From: Agathobaculum sp. Marseille-P7918
GTDB lineage: Bacteria; Bacillota; Clostridia; Oscillospirales; Butyricicoccaceae
DNA length: 64,000 bases
Reading direction: 5' to 3'
Assembly (NCBI RefSeq): GCF_900625105.1
Contig: NZ_UYYD01000008.1
Coordinates: 29,310-93,309, forward strand
Shown: piece after piece, positions 50,989 to 58,962 of the stretch
How the letters are laid out: each line of letters begins with the position of its first letter
How positions within the stretch are numbered: the first letter of the stretch is position 1
Made by a program: the position numbers and the translations under genes
Notes under the pieces: generated by a model
Told to the model about the DNA's origin: nothing
What the model saw: the letters and a program-made list of their open reading frames with translations, nothing else
Database searches by the model: none

Positions 50989-51163
50989 GCGTCTTGGCGT
51001 CTGGCTCTTGGATAATGGATAGATTCAGTTGTCTCACCTCGATCAAGGTCTCGTGTTTGCATTTGGGACAATACAGCGGAAATTTTTCTAGCACCGTATC
51101 ATCGCGGACTTTTAAGCGTGTTTTGCTGCCGCAAAAGGGGCATAAAATCCATTCTATCTTCAT
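50978..51163 (-). CDS. Cysteine-rich KTR domain protein, copy 3
   Basis: 61 residues, MKIEWILCPFCGSKTRLKVR, and the same body as copies 1 and 2 with a few conservative changes (Leu to Ile, Ile to Val, Asn to Lys). It differs more at the DNA level, so it is the oldest branch of the set. AGGAAG lies before the ATG. It follows the YjdF gene and ends the PadR unit. Four zinc-binding Cys are kept. Confidence 0.85.
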   Translation of the reverse strand: MKIEWILCPFCGSKTRLKVRDDTVLEKFPLYCPKCKHETLIEVRQLNLSIIQEPDAKTQSR

Positions 51164-51164
51164 G

Positions 51165-51587
51165 TTATCTTCCTCTGTGCTTGGCTTTCTTCTTTTCCTG
51201 CCGTATGGCAAACTGGCGGTCTTTCTCCGCCTCTTTCTGCTCACGGCTCTTGGTTTTCCGTTCCAGCTTACATTGCTCATGCTGGAGTTTCAACGCCTGC
51301 TGCGCCCTTGTTCCAATGCCTTTATCCTGCAGTTGGCTTTGAATTTCGCGCTGCATACGTTTGGGATTGATTTTTCGCTCTATGGCTACTTCGGCCTGGA
51401 TCGGGGGACTGAATTCCAGTTTATGCCAGTTCTTTAGCAGAAACTCATATACCTCGTAATCTTTGGGCTCTGGGCCAAAAGTGATTTTGCATACCTCGTA
51501 CTTACCGCTATCCCTTCTCTCGTATAGACCGATCCAAAACGGAGCTTCAAACAGGATGGTCAAACTGCTTTGGGGGCCTGTACTCAT
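51165..51587 (-). CDS. YjdF family protein (DUF2992)
   Basis: 140 residues. The first 75 are the YjdF domain (SSLTILFEAPFWIGLYERRDSGKYEVCKITFGPEPKDYEVYEFLL), followed by a charged helix of Lys, Arg, Gln and Glu. In Bacillus and others yjdF is controlled by a riboswitch for azaaromatic compounds, which suggests a role in handling toxic heterocycles. No such riboswitch is present here; a PadR gene precedes it with a 4-base overlap instead. The protein itself is uncharacterised. Confidence 0.8.
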   Translation of the reverse strand: MSTGPQSSLTILFEAPFWIGLYERRDSGKYEVCKITFGPEPKDYEVYEFLLKNWHKLEFSPPIQAEVAIERKINPKRMQREIQSQLQDKGIGTRAQQALKLQHEQCKLERKTKSREQKEAEKDRQFAIRQEKKKAKHRGR

Positions 51588-52108
51588 TCTTCTGAGAACT
51601 GCCCTTCAAAATGATCCAGCCATTCCAGAAGGGCTCGATAGAGAAGCTGCTGCTGCTCAAAAATCGTTCTCCCAACCAAAGGAATGTCTGCAAATTCCCG
51701 CGCATAGCCCTCGTTCAATTCAGCCGAGGACTGTATGCTCTGGCGCAAAGCCGAAACCAGCTCCAACGCTTCGGCTTTGTCTATCTTGTTCAAATTGGTA
51801 ATGACCACATTGAAATCGAATAGCAAGGGTACCGGGCCAGCTGCACAAGCGGTCATCAACTCCTTAAAATACGCTCTTCCCTGATTGGTAATAGAATAAA
51901 TGGCCTTATCCGCAAACTTATCTCCCTTGACAATATCGCTTTGGAGATACCCCTTCTCGCTCAACTGGAGTACTTTTCGATAAATAGAAGGTACGCTTAT
52001 TTTGGTCCAGCGGGAAAAATGGTGATACTCCACATCCTTTTGAATGTCATAGGCGCTTTGCGGCTTCTCCAATACGATACCAAGTATGACTAAATCGATT
52101 GACGACAT
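51584..52108 (-). CDS. PadR family transcriptional regulator
   Basis: 174 residues. The winged helix is SSIDLVILGIVLEKPQSAYDIQKDVEYHHFSRWTKISVPSIYRKVLQLSEKGYLQ, and the C-terminal half is the Vir_act_alpha_C dimerisation helix set. PadR proteins repress detoxification or efflux genes and are released by aromatic ligands. The ATG at 52108 has GGAGGTG 6 bases upstream. Two tandem palindromes overlap its promoter, so it should regulate itself, the yjdF gene and KTR copy 3 together. Confidence 0.88.
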   Translation of the reverse strand: MSSIDLVILGIVLEKPQSAYDIQKDVEYHHFSRWTKISVPSIYRKVLQLSEKGYLQSDIVKGDKFADKAIYSITNQGRAYFKELMTACAAGPVPLLFDFNVVITNLNKIDKAEALELVSALRQSIQSSAELNEGYAREFADIPLVGRTIFEQQQLLYRALLEWLDHFEGQFSEE

Positions 52109-52128
52109 AACGACACCTCCAGCTTTTG

Positions 52129-52158
52129 CTATTATCAATAGTACTATTGTCAATAGTA
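52129..52158. promoter_or_regulatory. Tandem PadR operators
   Basis: CTATTATCAATAGTA and CTATTGTCAATAGTA lie end to end, differing at one base. Each contains the palindrome CTATT-N3-AATAG. They cover the -10 and spacer of the promoter. Confidence 0.7.
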
Positions 52159-52166
52159 AAAGTCAA
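52138..52166 (-). promoter_or_regulatory. Sigma-A promoter of the PadR unit
   Basis: Minus strand TTGACT (52166-52161), a 17-base spacer and TACTAT (52143-52138). The leader is only about 20 bases, too short for a riboswitch. Confidence 0.7.
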
Positions 52167-52212
52167 GGCAGATATACTAGATGTAGCAAAATCAAAGTAA
52201 AAATTCTAGACG

Positions 52213-52848
52213 TCAGAAAAACAACTTTTTTAAGCTCGCAATTCTTCCTGATTGAATTTCAGGAATATGACTCTGTATTTGTTCAACCGGCCAGTCCCAC
52301 CATTTCATTTTTAACAATGCGGCTATATCGTCATCTGAAAAACGTTTGCGAATCGGCTTAGCTGGAATACCTCCAACAATGGTGAAGGGCGGCACATCTT
52401 TTGTCACAACAGCACGAGTGCCGATAATCGCCCCATCTCCAATGGTAACACCAGACAGAATCACCGCCTCATATCCAATCCACACATCGTTGCCGATAAT
52501 AATATCGCCTTTATTGTCCCATGCGCTCGTTATGTTCTGGACATCCAGTCCCCATTCCTCAAAAAAGATAGGAAATGGAAAGGTGGACAGCGACATTTGC
52601 GTATGATTGGCACTGGTGAACAAAAACTTTGCCCCGCAGGCGATGGAACAAAATTTTCCGATGATAAGTTTGTCATGGTTGATCGGATAGTGATACAGTA
52701 CATTGTTCTTCTCAAACTGCCGCGGGTCATTGACGAAGTCGTTATACATGGTAAAGTCCCCAACAAGGATGTTGGGATTTTTGATGACATTTTTCAGATA
52801 AACGGTTTCGTGGTCGTTGGTGCGAGGATAAATTTGCTCTGGATTCAT
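52213..52848 (-). CDS. CatB/Vat-type xenobiotic O-acetyltransferase
   Basis: 211 residues of the left-handed beta-helix hexapeptide family. The repeats run from IIGKFCSIACGAKFLF through DIIIGNDVWIGYEAVILSGVTIGDGAIIGTRAVVTKD. The catalytic His is in TSANHTQMSLSTFPF. This branch acetylates chloramphenicol or streptogramin A (Vat). Vat and CatB differ in details I cannot resolve by eye, so the drug is uncertain. The ATG at 52848 has GAGGAAAG upstream. It is an antibiotic-resistance candidate carried by the element. Confidence 0.85.
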   Translation of the reverse strand: MNPEQIYPRTNDHETVYLKNVIKNPNILVGDFTMYNDFVNDPRQFEKNNVLYHYPINHDKLIIGKFCSIACGAKFLFTSANHTQMSLSTFPFPIFFEEWGLDVQNITSAWDNKGDIIIGNDVWIGYEAVILSGVTIGDGAIIGTRAVVTKDVPPFTIVGGIPAKPIRKRFSDDDIAALLKMKWWDWPVEQIQSHIPEIQSGRIASLKKLFF

Positions 52849-52871
52849 GTTCTTTCCTCCTCTCAAAGTTA

Positions 52872-53567
52872 TTAGAACTCGTATCTCTCAATCTGTGAAA
52901 AATGGTTGTTCTCCACATAGTAAACAGCGTGTTCCGTTGCAGAATAAACGAAAGAAACTCTGGTGGCCCAGATTCCCTCCTGTCGGACAGCTTGAAGCAC
53001 AGACAATGCATCGGTGACCGTAAATTGCTTTCCGTATGTGTTTAAAAGTTGATCTGCTCTTTCATACCGATCATCCCCCGGCACAATAAATGGCATTGTG
53101 CTTTCGGGAGCAAGGACAGAGTAATTGGTAAGCAGCGAGTAGCGCCCATCATCTTCTCGCCAGCCAATCCCTGGTTCAATGATTAGGGTACGACCTTGCT
53201 GATCGGACAGCATGGCCTGCATGGTGGCATCCGGGGCATAGACGATCTTCCGTTCCTGCACGATTTGCAGTGCATCGTCAAAACTGATTTTTGCCTGCAC
53301 AAACTGTTCTATCAGGTCTGCAATTGTCATGCAACCTTTGAAATCCTGATAGGCCCCCTCCGGGTTTCCGTGAACATACAACAAGGTTCCAACATTTCCG
53401 TTGCGATTCACGCCATGATAGGAATGACGCACCCCATCGGGCCGTAGGATGCCGATATAAAAGAGGTCTTTTTCTGTTATGATTTTGTGATCCCATACGG
53501 CAAGGTCAATCTCAAAATTGAAGCCGGTGATGGTATCATCACCTCGGTAGACAAATCGAGTACACAT
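52872..53567 (-). CDS. Linear amide C-N hydrolase (choloylglycine hydrolase family)
   Basis: 231 residues starting MCTRFVYRGDDTITGFNFEI. Removal of Met1 exposes Cys2, the Ntn nucleophile of the bile-salt hydrolase/penicillin V acylase family. The Arg (TRF), Asp and NYS-type Asn (LLTNYSVLAP) active-site residues are visible. It is shorter than the usual 310-330 residues, so it belongs to the short linear-amide branch; the substrate is not known. GAGAGGAAA lies before the ATG. Bile-salt hydrolysis is possible in a gut setting but not shown. Confidence 0.8.
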   Translation of the reverse strand: MCTRFVYRGDDTITGFNFEIDLAVWDHKIITEKDLFYIGILRPDGVRHSYHGVNRNGNVGTLLYVHGNPEGAYQDFKGCMTIADLIEQFVQAKISFDDALQIVQERKIVYAPDATMQAMLSDQQGRTLIIEPGIGWREDDGRYSLLTNYSVLAPESTMPFIVPGDDRYERADQLLNTYGKQFTVTDALSVLQAVRQEGIWATRVSFVYSATEHAVYYVENNHFSQIERYEF

Positions 53568-53704
53568 GGTCTTTTCCTCTCTTGCGATATATTTGTTGCT
53601 TTTATCGTACCGCTGATACGAATGCTTTTCCATCCACCAGACAATACAGAATCGATCTGTATCAAACAAAAAGCAGGGGCTGCATTTCTGCAACCCCTGC
53701 CGAT

Positions 53705-53968
53705 TCATTTCTGATAAATGATTTTACGAATGGCCGATACGGACAGGAAATATTTTTCCGCTAACGTCCCCATTGAGGTTCCTTTCTGAAACTCCTCTAC
53801 GATTTGGCGGTTTCGTTGCTGCAATTCCTGCCGGTAGCCCGAAGCTTCTCCCCATCGTTTTTGCTGCGCTTGATCGGCGGGGACATAAAGATAGCCCCCT
53901 TGAATATAGCTTTGCAATTCCTTGACCAGCGCATCGGGAAGAAGATTTTTTGCATTGATGTATTTCAT
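53705..53968 (-). CDS. CD3324 family protein (Mor-like HTH)
   Basis: 87 residues: MKYINAKNLLPDALVKELQS, GGYLYVPADQAQQKRWGEASG and a C-terminal helix-turn-helix (GTSMGTLAEKYFLSVSAIRKIIYQ). It is a small DNA-binding-like protein of the Mor/CD3324 type, common in Clostridia and on their mobile elements. The ATG at 53968 has GGAGG upstream. It lies just before the amide hydrolase on the same strand and may regulate it; the start of that gene is 137 bases further on. Confidence 0.8.
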   Translation of the reverse strand: MKYINAKNLLPDALVKELQSYIQGGYLYVPADQAQQKRWGEASGYRQELQQRNRQIVEEFQKGTSMGTLAEKYFLSVSAIRKIIYQK

Positions 53969-54166
53969 GCAGGCTTCCTCCTTGAGATAGTCGTCAAGCA
54001 GCAAAGCCAGCATATTGATTATGCGACGATTTTTACTCCATGCAAACGTCGCAATCCACTGGCTTTGCATGGAGCCGCACTTCGTTGAGTTTTGTCATTC
54101 GACACCACTTCTTTCTGTTCTTTAATATAATTATACCATTTTCCTTATTACACCGCAAGAAACTGA

Positions 54167-54238
54167 ATATGAATAATAAAATGTATCTTTAACGCATATA
54201 GCAGCATTCCGAGAGCGCGATATGAAATATAAAATGTA
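54167..54238. repeat. Two 19-bp direct repeats before the XRE gene
   Basis: ATATGAATAATAAAATGTA at 54167-54185 and ATATGAAATATAAAATGTA at 54220-54238 match at 17 of 19 positions, 53 bp apart. They are candidate operators for the XRE repressor that starts at 54254. Confidence 0.5.
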
Positions 54239-54253
54239 AGCGGGTGATGCTAT

Positions 54254-54622
54254 ATGGCGAATATTGTAGACTGCCCCGGCTTTGAATCTTTCGGTGCAGA
54301 TGTGAAAGCGGCACGGAAAGCAAAGCATTTGTCGCGCAAAATGATGGCGGAGATCATCAATATCGACCCCCGGTATCTTGCAAATATCGAGAACGATAGC
54401 ACGATCCCCAGCCTGCCGGTTATCATACAGCTTATTAAAGTGTGCGGACTTCCCGTAGAACGGTACTTTAATCCTGAGGTTATACGAGAAGAAAGCGCAC
54501 AGCGGCAGCGTATCAGCCACAAACTGAAGCTCTGTCCAGAGCAGTACTTACCGATCATCGAAGGCGCGATTGACGGAGCGCTGAAAAACGAAGAATCCAC
54601 GAAGAAAACGGAGGGTGTGTAA
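54254..54622 (+). CDS. XRE family transcriptional regulator
   Basis: 122 residues. HTH_3: FGADVKAARKAKHLSRKMMAEIINIDPRYLANIENDSTIPSLPVIIQLIKVCGLPVERYF. The C-terminus is a short charged helix. This type of repressor stands before the mobilization genes of Tn1549-like and other Clostridia elements and sets how often they transfer. GGGTGA lies before the ATG. Two direct repeats upstream are its likely own operators. It is the first plus-strand gene of the transfer block. Confidence 0.88.
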   Translation: MANIVDCPGFESFGADVKAARKAKHLSRKMMAEIINIDPRYLANIENDSTIPSLPVIIQLIKVCGLPVERYFNPEVIREESAQRQRISHKLKLCPEQYLPIIEGAIDGALKNEESTKKTEGV

Positions 54623-54739
54623 AAGCATCCTCCATTTCGTTTTATAAAGGCAGCTTTGCTGTCCTTTTCTTTTTGAGGATCCGAGATTTTGCGGGCAGAT
54701 GAAGGGGTTTCCGGCATTGTATTTACGGGGAGAAGAAAC

Positions 54740-54860
54740 GATAGCAAGCACAGCAAGCGAGTACCCACTTGCGATTTTTGGCTTTAGGGCCCCTCCCCCT
54801 AAACCCGAAAAATGCTTATTGGGAACATCCCAAACCCTGATACGAAAAGAGGCGAGATAC
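54740..54860 (+). other. Candidate oriT region
   Basis: The 242-base gap between the XRE gene and mobC has no ORF. It contains GCAAGCGAGTACCCACTTGC (5-bp stem) and TTGGGAACATCCCAA (6-bp stem with a 3-base loop), plus the C-rich tract GGGCCCCTCCCCCTAAACCC. Relaxase-type nicking sites of this group lie just upstream of mobC next to such repeats. The nick position cannot be read by eye. Confidence 0.5.
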
Positions 54861-54864
54861 CACG

Positions 54865-55194
54865 ATGGCAAACCGAAAACGGAATATCCAGGTGAAGTTC
54901 TATGTGACCGCCGAGGAAAAGGAACTGATGGAGCAGAAGATGGCCCAGCTCCAGACAAAGCGGATCGGCGCCTACCTGCGGAAAATGGCTATTGACGGAT
55001 ATATCATCTATGTGGACACCAGGGACATCAAGGAGATGAACAAGCTCCTGTCCGCCATTGGCCGGAACATTAACCAAATCGCCAAGAGGGTCAACGCCGG
55101 AGGCTCTACCTATCAGGCCGACATGGAGGAAATCCGGGAAAGGCTGGATCAGATATGGCAGTTACAAAGACGCATCCTATTAAGTCAACGCTGA
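54865..55194 (+). CDS. mobC: Mobilization protein MobC (relaxosome accessory)
   Basis: 109 residues. The N-terminus MANRKRNIQVKFYVTAEEKEL is a ribbon-helix-helix DNA-binding start. The C-terminal part has the MobC signature LSAIGRNINQIAKRVNAGG. It binds oriT and helps the relaxase to open the DNA. It ends inside the relaxase gene by 40 bases, so the two are translationally coupled. Confidence 0.9.
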   Translation: MANRKRNIQVKFYVTAEEKELMEQKMAQLQTKRIGAYLRKMAIDGYIIYVDTRDIKEMNKLLSAIGRNINQIAKRVNAGGSTYQADMEEIRERLDQIWQLQRRILLSQR

Positions 55195-56486
55195 AAGCGG
55201 CCATTGACTATATCTGCAATCCCGACAAGACAGATGGAAAGCTGCTGGTGTCCTCCTTCGGCTGCGCTGCCGAGACTGCCGACATTGAATTTGAATGGAC
55301 ACGCCGCCATTCCATCGACAAAGGCACGCACCTTGGCCGCCACTTGATCCAAGCCTTTGAGCCTGGGGAGGTCTCCGCCGAGGAAGCCCACGAAATTGGG
55401 ATGCAGCTGGCAAAAGAAATATTGGGTGGCAAGTACGAGTTTGTACTTACCACCCATATCGACAAGGGGCACCATCTGATTTTCAATGCGGTCAGTTTCA
55501 CCGACCACAAGCACTACCATTCCAACAAACGCAGCTACCACGAGATACGCCGAGCCAGCGACCGGTTGTGTCGAGAACACGGCTTGTCCGTCATCGTCCC
55601 CGGCCGGGATAAGGGCAAGAGCTACATTGAGCATCAGGCCGCACAGAACGGCACCAGCTACAAGGCAAAGCTGAAAGCCGCCATCGACCGGCTAATCCCC
55701 GTGTCCTCCAGCCTGGAAGATTTACTTGTCCGGTTGCAACGGGAAGGGTACGAGATCAAGCGGGGAAAGTATATCTCCGCCAGGGCTCCGAACCAGGAGA
55801 GGTTCACCCAGCTCAAAACCCTGGGTGCCGATTACACAGAAGAAGCCGTTACCTCCCGAATTGCCGGAGGTCCCCGTCCCTCCAGGCAACCCCAGCAGCG
55901 CAGCGGGAAGGTCAGCCTGCTCATTGACATTCAGAACAATATCAAGGCCCAGCAGAGCGCCGGATACCAGCGGTGGGCGACCATTGAAAATCTAAAACGA
56001 GCGGCCGCCACCATGAACTTTCTCGCCGAACACGGCATCGGCAGCTATGAGGAATTGGTGGAACGGTGCGATGCCGTTTCCGCCGCCTCCATCCGTACCA
56101 GGGAAAGCCTGCGGGATACGGAACAGCGGCTTGCCGACCTTGCCCTTCTGGGAAAGCAGATCGACACCTATCGCAAGCTGAAACCTGTCTATGACCGATA
56201 CAAGGCATCAAAGGACAAGGAAAAATTCCTGCGCGGCTTTGAGAGTGAGATCATCTTATTCGAGGCAGCTGCCAGGGAAATCAAGAAGGCTGGACTCTCC
56301 AAACTTCCTTCTGCCGAAAAGCTGAAAGCGGAACTAGACGGACTCTCCGCCCGCAAGACCGCCCTACAAGCAGAACTTTGGAAGATACAGCGAAAGGAAA
56401 AAGAGTATGATAAGATGCAAAAAAATATAAATATGTTACGTAATAAAAATCAAATTAGGGAAGTAAAAAAAGAATTAGATTGGTAA
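55155..56486 (+). CDS. Relaxase (MOBP-type mobilization nuclease)
   Basis: 443 residues. The start MAVTKTHPIKSTLKAAIDYI matches the relaxase fold of PF03432, and the His cluster is in TTHIDKGHHLIFNAVSF and HKHYHSNKRS. The tyrosine nucleophile is probably Tyr19 (IDYICNP). The C-terminal region is a long helix bundle. It nicks oriT and leads the strand into the recipient through VirD4. Codon use turns AT-rich over the last 30 codons, just where the Septu-like cassette begins, so the C-terminal tail may be altered. A missing Shine-Dalgarno is explained by the overlap with mobC. Confidence 0.88.
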   Translation: MAVTKTHPIKSTLKAAIDYICNPDKTDGKLLVSSFGCAAETADIEFEWTRRHSIDKGTHLGRHLIQAFEPGEVSAEEAHEIGMQLAKEILGGKYEFVLTTHIDKGHHLIFNAVSFTDHKHYHSNKRSYHEIRRASDRLCREHGLSVIVPGRDKGKSYIEHQAAQNGTSYKAKLKAAIDRLIPVSSSLEDLLVRLQREGYEIKRGKYISARAPNQERFTQLKTLGADYTEEAVTSRIAGGPRPSRQPQQRSGKVSLLIDIQNNIKAQQSAGYQRWATIENLKRAAATMNFLAEHGIGSYEELVERCDAVSAASIRTRESLRDTEQRLADLALLGKQIDTYRKLKPVYDRYKASKDKEKFLRGFESEIILFEAAAREIKKAGLSKLPSAEKLKAELDGLSARKTALQAELWKIQRKEKEYDKMQKNINMLRNKNQIREVKKELDW

Positions 56487-56644
56487 TAAAACCGAAAAGC
56501 TAGCACACTTTTTTCAGCGATAAAGCTAGGATTAGTGTAGTTCCTGAGCCATATATTATGGGCATAATGAGAAGATCAAAATGTACTTGTTAGCTTATTA
56601 TCTGAATATCACCATTCTAATCGGATAGACGGTTCTTATGCCCG

Positions 56645-57484
56645 TTATGGATTATTATTAAGCCAATCTATAACTTCATCGCATTGTCTTTCAAGAGCCC
56701 TATACAATGCAGATGACCATGAATTCAAATCTTTTTCCTCTCGGCTTAGTCTACATGCTGAAAAGTATATCCTCAGCTGTTTAGTCCCTGTATTTTGCAA
56801 CTGCTTTCTCCACATTGATATATTGTTGGAAATATCACTATTAGCCTGAATAGCAAACAATGGGAACAACTTGTATTTTTCGATCGTTAAGCTAATTCGT
56901 GATGCCATGACCGGATCAGAAGTATAGCTGTTATAATATTCAATACCTATCACCGAAGAAAAAACCAACTTCCCATCAAGCCATATTACATCTGACAAAT
57001 CATCAAAATAGGGATGAAGCAACATTTTTTCATTTTCTATTTGAATAAAATCCCCTTTGTTTTTGTTGCAGGACTGGCATTCTGGAACTAAATTAGCTGG
57101 AAATACGCATAAAGTAGGATATTCAGCCTTAGGTAGATAATGATCCAATGTTGAGGCTGCACCAATACTACAAATTGCACATTTTCCACTTGCACCTGCC
57201 AATATTTTATCGTAATATGCACGGCCTTTGGAAAATGAGGCTTTAGAAAATTTGTCTTTGTAGACGTTAACTAGCATTTCTTTATCATCGCTGCTGACTG
57301 GGGTTTGTGGATAGTGTTCAATATCACAAGGAATATATTTTAAATAGTTCTTAGCACTGCTTTCCACATCTTTCTTATACCTCAAAAGCTTTCGAACTTT
57401 TTTCGTATCACGATACCCTCGAACACATTGCTCAAATATCTCGCTAGATGATTTATCCGCAAGGGGAATAGTAAGCTTATTCAT
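56645..57484 (-). CDS. HNH endonuclease, Septu PtuB-like
   Basis: 279 residues. The zinc and active-site set is Cys102-x2-Cys105, Asp114-His115 and Cys136-x2-Cys139-Asn140 (CAICSIGAASTLDHYLPKA and PECQSCNKNKGD), a HNH nuclease of the His-Me finger type. In the Septu anti-phage system such a nuclease (PtuB) acts with an ATPase (PtuA). The ATG directly follows the stop codon of the ATPase gene. The gene is AT-rich (about 35-40% GC by eye) against the GC-rich ICE backbone. Confidence 0.8.
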   Translation of the reverse strand: MNKLTIPLADKSSSEIFEQCVRGYRDTKKVRKLLRYKKDVESSAKNYLKYIPCDIEHYPQTPVSSDDKEMLVNVYKDKFSKASFSKGRAYYDKILAGASGKCAICSIGAASTLDHYLPKAEYPTLCVFPANLVPECQSCNKNKGDFIQIENEKMLLHPYFDDLSDVIWLDGKLVFSSVIGIEYYNSYTSDPVMASRISLTIEKYKLFPLFAIQANSDISNNISMWRKQLQNTGTKQLRIYFSACRLSREEKDLNSWSSALYRALERQCDEVIDWLNNNP

Positions 57485-58648
57485 TCAGATTTCCTCTCTA
57501 TTCTGGGTCCATAGAATATGCGCAAGCCCTAACGCCTCATTTCCAAGATTATCTTCAAATGTTTCCAGCACTTCTTCAAGGCTTTCTGCGTGGTCAACGA
57601 CATCCTTAATCATTTTGTGGTATCCAGATTTTAAAATTTCCAGGCCAAACACTTCTCTTGTTAGAGAACCAATATCAGCGCCGAAAGTTTCAAATTCCGG
57701 TCTTTTTCCACTCCATTCATCCCCAAACCGATTCAAAATCCACACACAAGATTTAGGAACTTCTTGAAGGACTACTGGTGAATGCGTAGAGATAATAGCC
57801 ACACCATTTCGATCATTTAATAAAAATGAAAGTGCTTGGAGTAATGAAGCAAGTAGTGGAGGATGAAGGTGATTCTCTGGTTCATCAATAAAGATAATGC
57901 TTTTTTCCTCAAGTTTATTCACGCAACTAGTAATAATGGACAAAACACACTTGTGCCCGGAACTTAGAAGCGAAAATAATTCTTCAGCCTTCTCTAATGT
58001 AGATTTTTCTTCTGTACCATCTTTTTTAAAATAGGATTCATCTGTCAGCCTGCCGATATTGATTGCCTCAAACATCGGATCACTTTCAAGAATATCCATG
58101 GTTTTATTCCATCTTTTGGTTTTCTCACCACTCGAAAAGCAACCTTTTAAATTAGTAAGAAATTGCCGTTCAATATTTTTCAGCAAATTATTATTATTTC
58201 GGTCTAAACCGATATAAAAGCATCTTGGGCAATCTTTATGGGGACTAGTTTCAAGTTTAATAATTTTGGAATAATCGTCAAAAGGACTGAAAGCTACGCA
58301 AAGAGCATTAGCAAAGGTTGCATCTGACGCTTGATTGTCATATTTTATTTTAATTCTGTCAGTATTTTCGCCGCAGATATTGCAAATTACCTCCCGAATC
58401 AGATTAGTTTTTCCAATTCCGTTTCTACCGATTAGAACATGTATATTGGACGATGGTTTTGTTAATGGAATAACATCAAACGTCAACTTAATAGGTAAAT
58501 CAGAACTATTAATTTCAATAATAAAATGATAGTCTGTGAGAACAGAACCTCCCGTTGCAATTCTATGAAACTGTTCTTGACACTGGAATTTTGTAACTTC
58601 TCTAAACAACGATGTATGCAGAGATTCTTCATTAGAATATTTCTTCAA
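57485..58648 (-). CDS. AAA/ABC-type ATPase, Septu PtuA-like, 5' end in doubt
   Basis: 387 residues from a TTG at 58648. Walker A is GRNGIGKT at residues 74-81, Walker B FIDEPENHLHPPLLASLL, and the switch His is in AIISTHSPVVLQEV. The reading frame is open for 32 more codons upstream (to a stop at 58745-58747), with a plausible continuation (DYENISKLNKQLN) but no ATG, GTG or ribosome site. The N-terminus is therefore either missing or started at a rare codon. It is immediately followed by the HNH gene, so the two form a defence-type pair. Confidence 0.75.
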   Translation of the reverse strand: MKKYSNEESLHTSLFREVTKFQCQEQFHRIATGGSVLTDYHFIIEINSSDLPIKLTFDVIPLTKPSSNIHVLIGRNGIGKTNLIREVICNICGENTDRIKIKYDNQASDATFANALCVAFSPFDDYSKIIKLETSPHKDCPRCFYIGLDRNNNNLLKNIERQFLTNLKGCFSSGEKTKRWNKTMDILESDPMFEAINIGRLTDESYFKKDGTEEKSTLEKAEELFSLLSSGHKCVLSIITSCVNKLEEKSIIFIDEPENHLHPPLLASLLQALSFLLNDRNGVAIISTHSPVVLQEVPKSCVWILNRFGDEWSGKRPEFETFGADIGSLTREVFGLEILKSGYHKMIKDVVDHAESLEEVLETFEDNLGNEALGLAHILWTQNREEI

Positions 58649-58805
58649 AAGCGAAAGATCATAAGCTACATCATTAAGTAGGGTAAATATATTAATGTTT
58701 AACTGTTTGTTTAATTTAGAAATATTTTCATAGTCTTTTTCGGATTAGGTTTCTTTACAAAGGCATAATCATAAATCACAACAAAAACCGAGCCAGCCTA
58801 CACTA

Positions 58806-58842
58806 AAACGTCGCTTTTTTCAAGGAAAAGGCGGCGTTTTTT
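58806..58842 (+). terminator. Hairpin terminator upstream of the ParB-like gene
   Basis: AACGTCGC and GCGGCGTT pair with one mismatch, followed by TTTTTT. The surrounding 300-base gap between the ATPase and ParB-like genes also has AAAACCGAGCC with GGCCCGGTTTT as an outer inverted repeat. Confidence 0.55.
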
Positions 58843-58962
58843 CATGGCCCGGTTTTGGAAAGGAGTGGTGCTGACTTAATACTAAAACGAAAGGGGGAAT
58901 TTTTTGCTGGCCGGGCCGGGAGGTCTGGCCTTTTTTCATCTCACGAAAAAGGAGGTTAGCCA

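Noticed and set aside
51584..52166. A yjdF-type riboswitch upstream of the YjdF gene
   Set aside because: The promoter is only about 20 bases before the PadR start and the YjdF gene overlaps PadR, leaving no room for a riboswitch.
56400..58790. A retron with PtuAB effectors
   Set aside because: There is no reverse transcriptase gene and no msr-msd-like structured RNA next to the pair.
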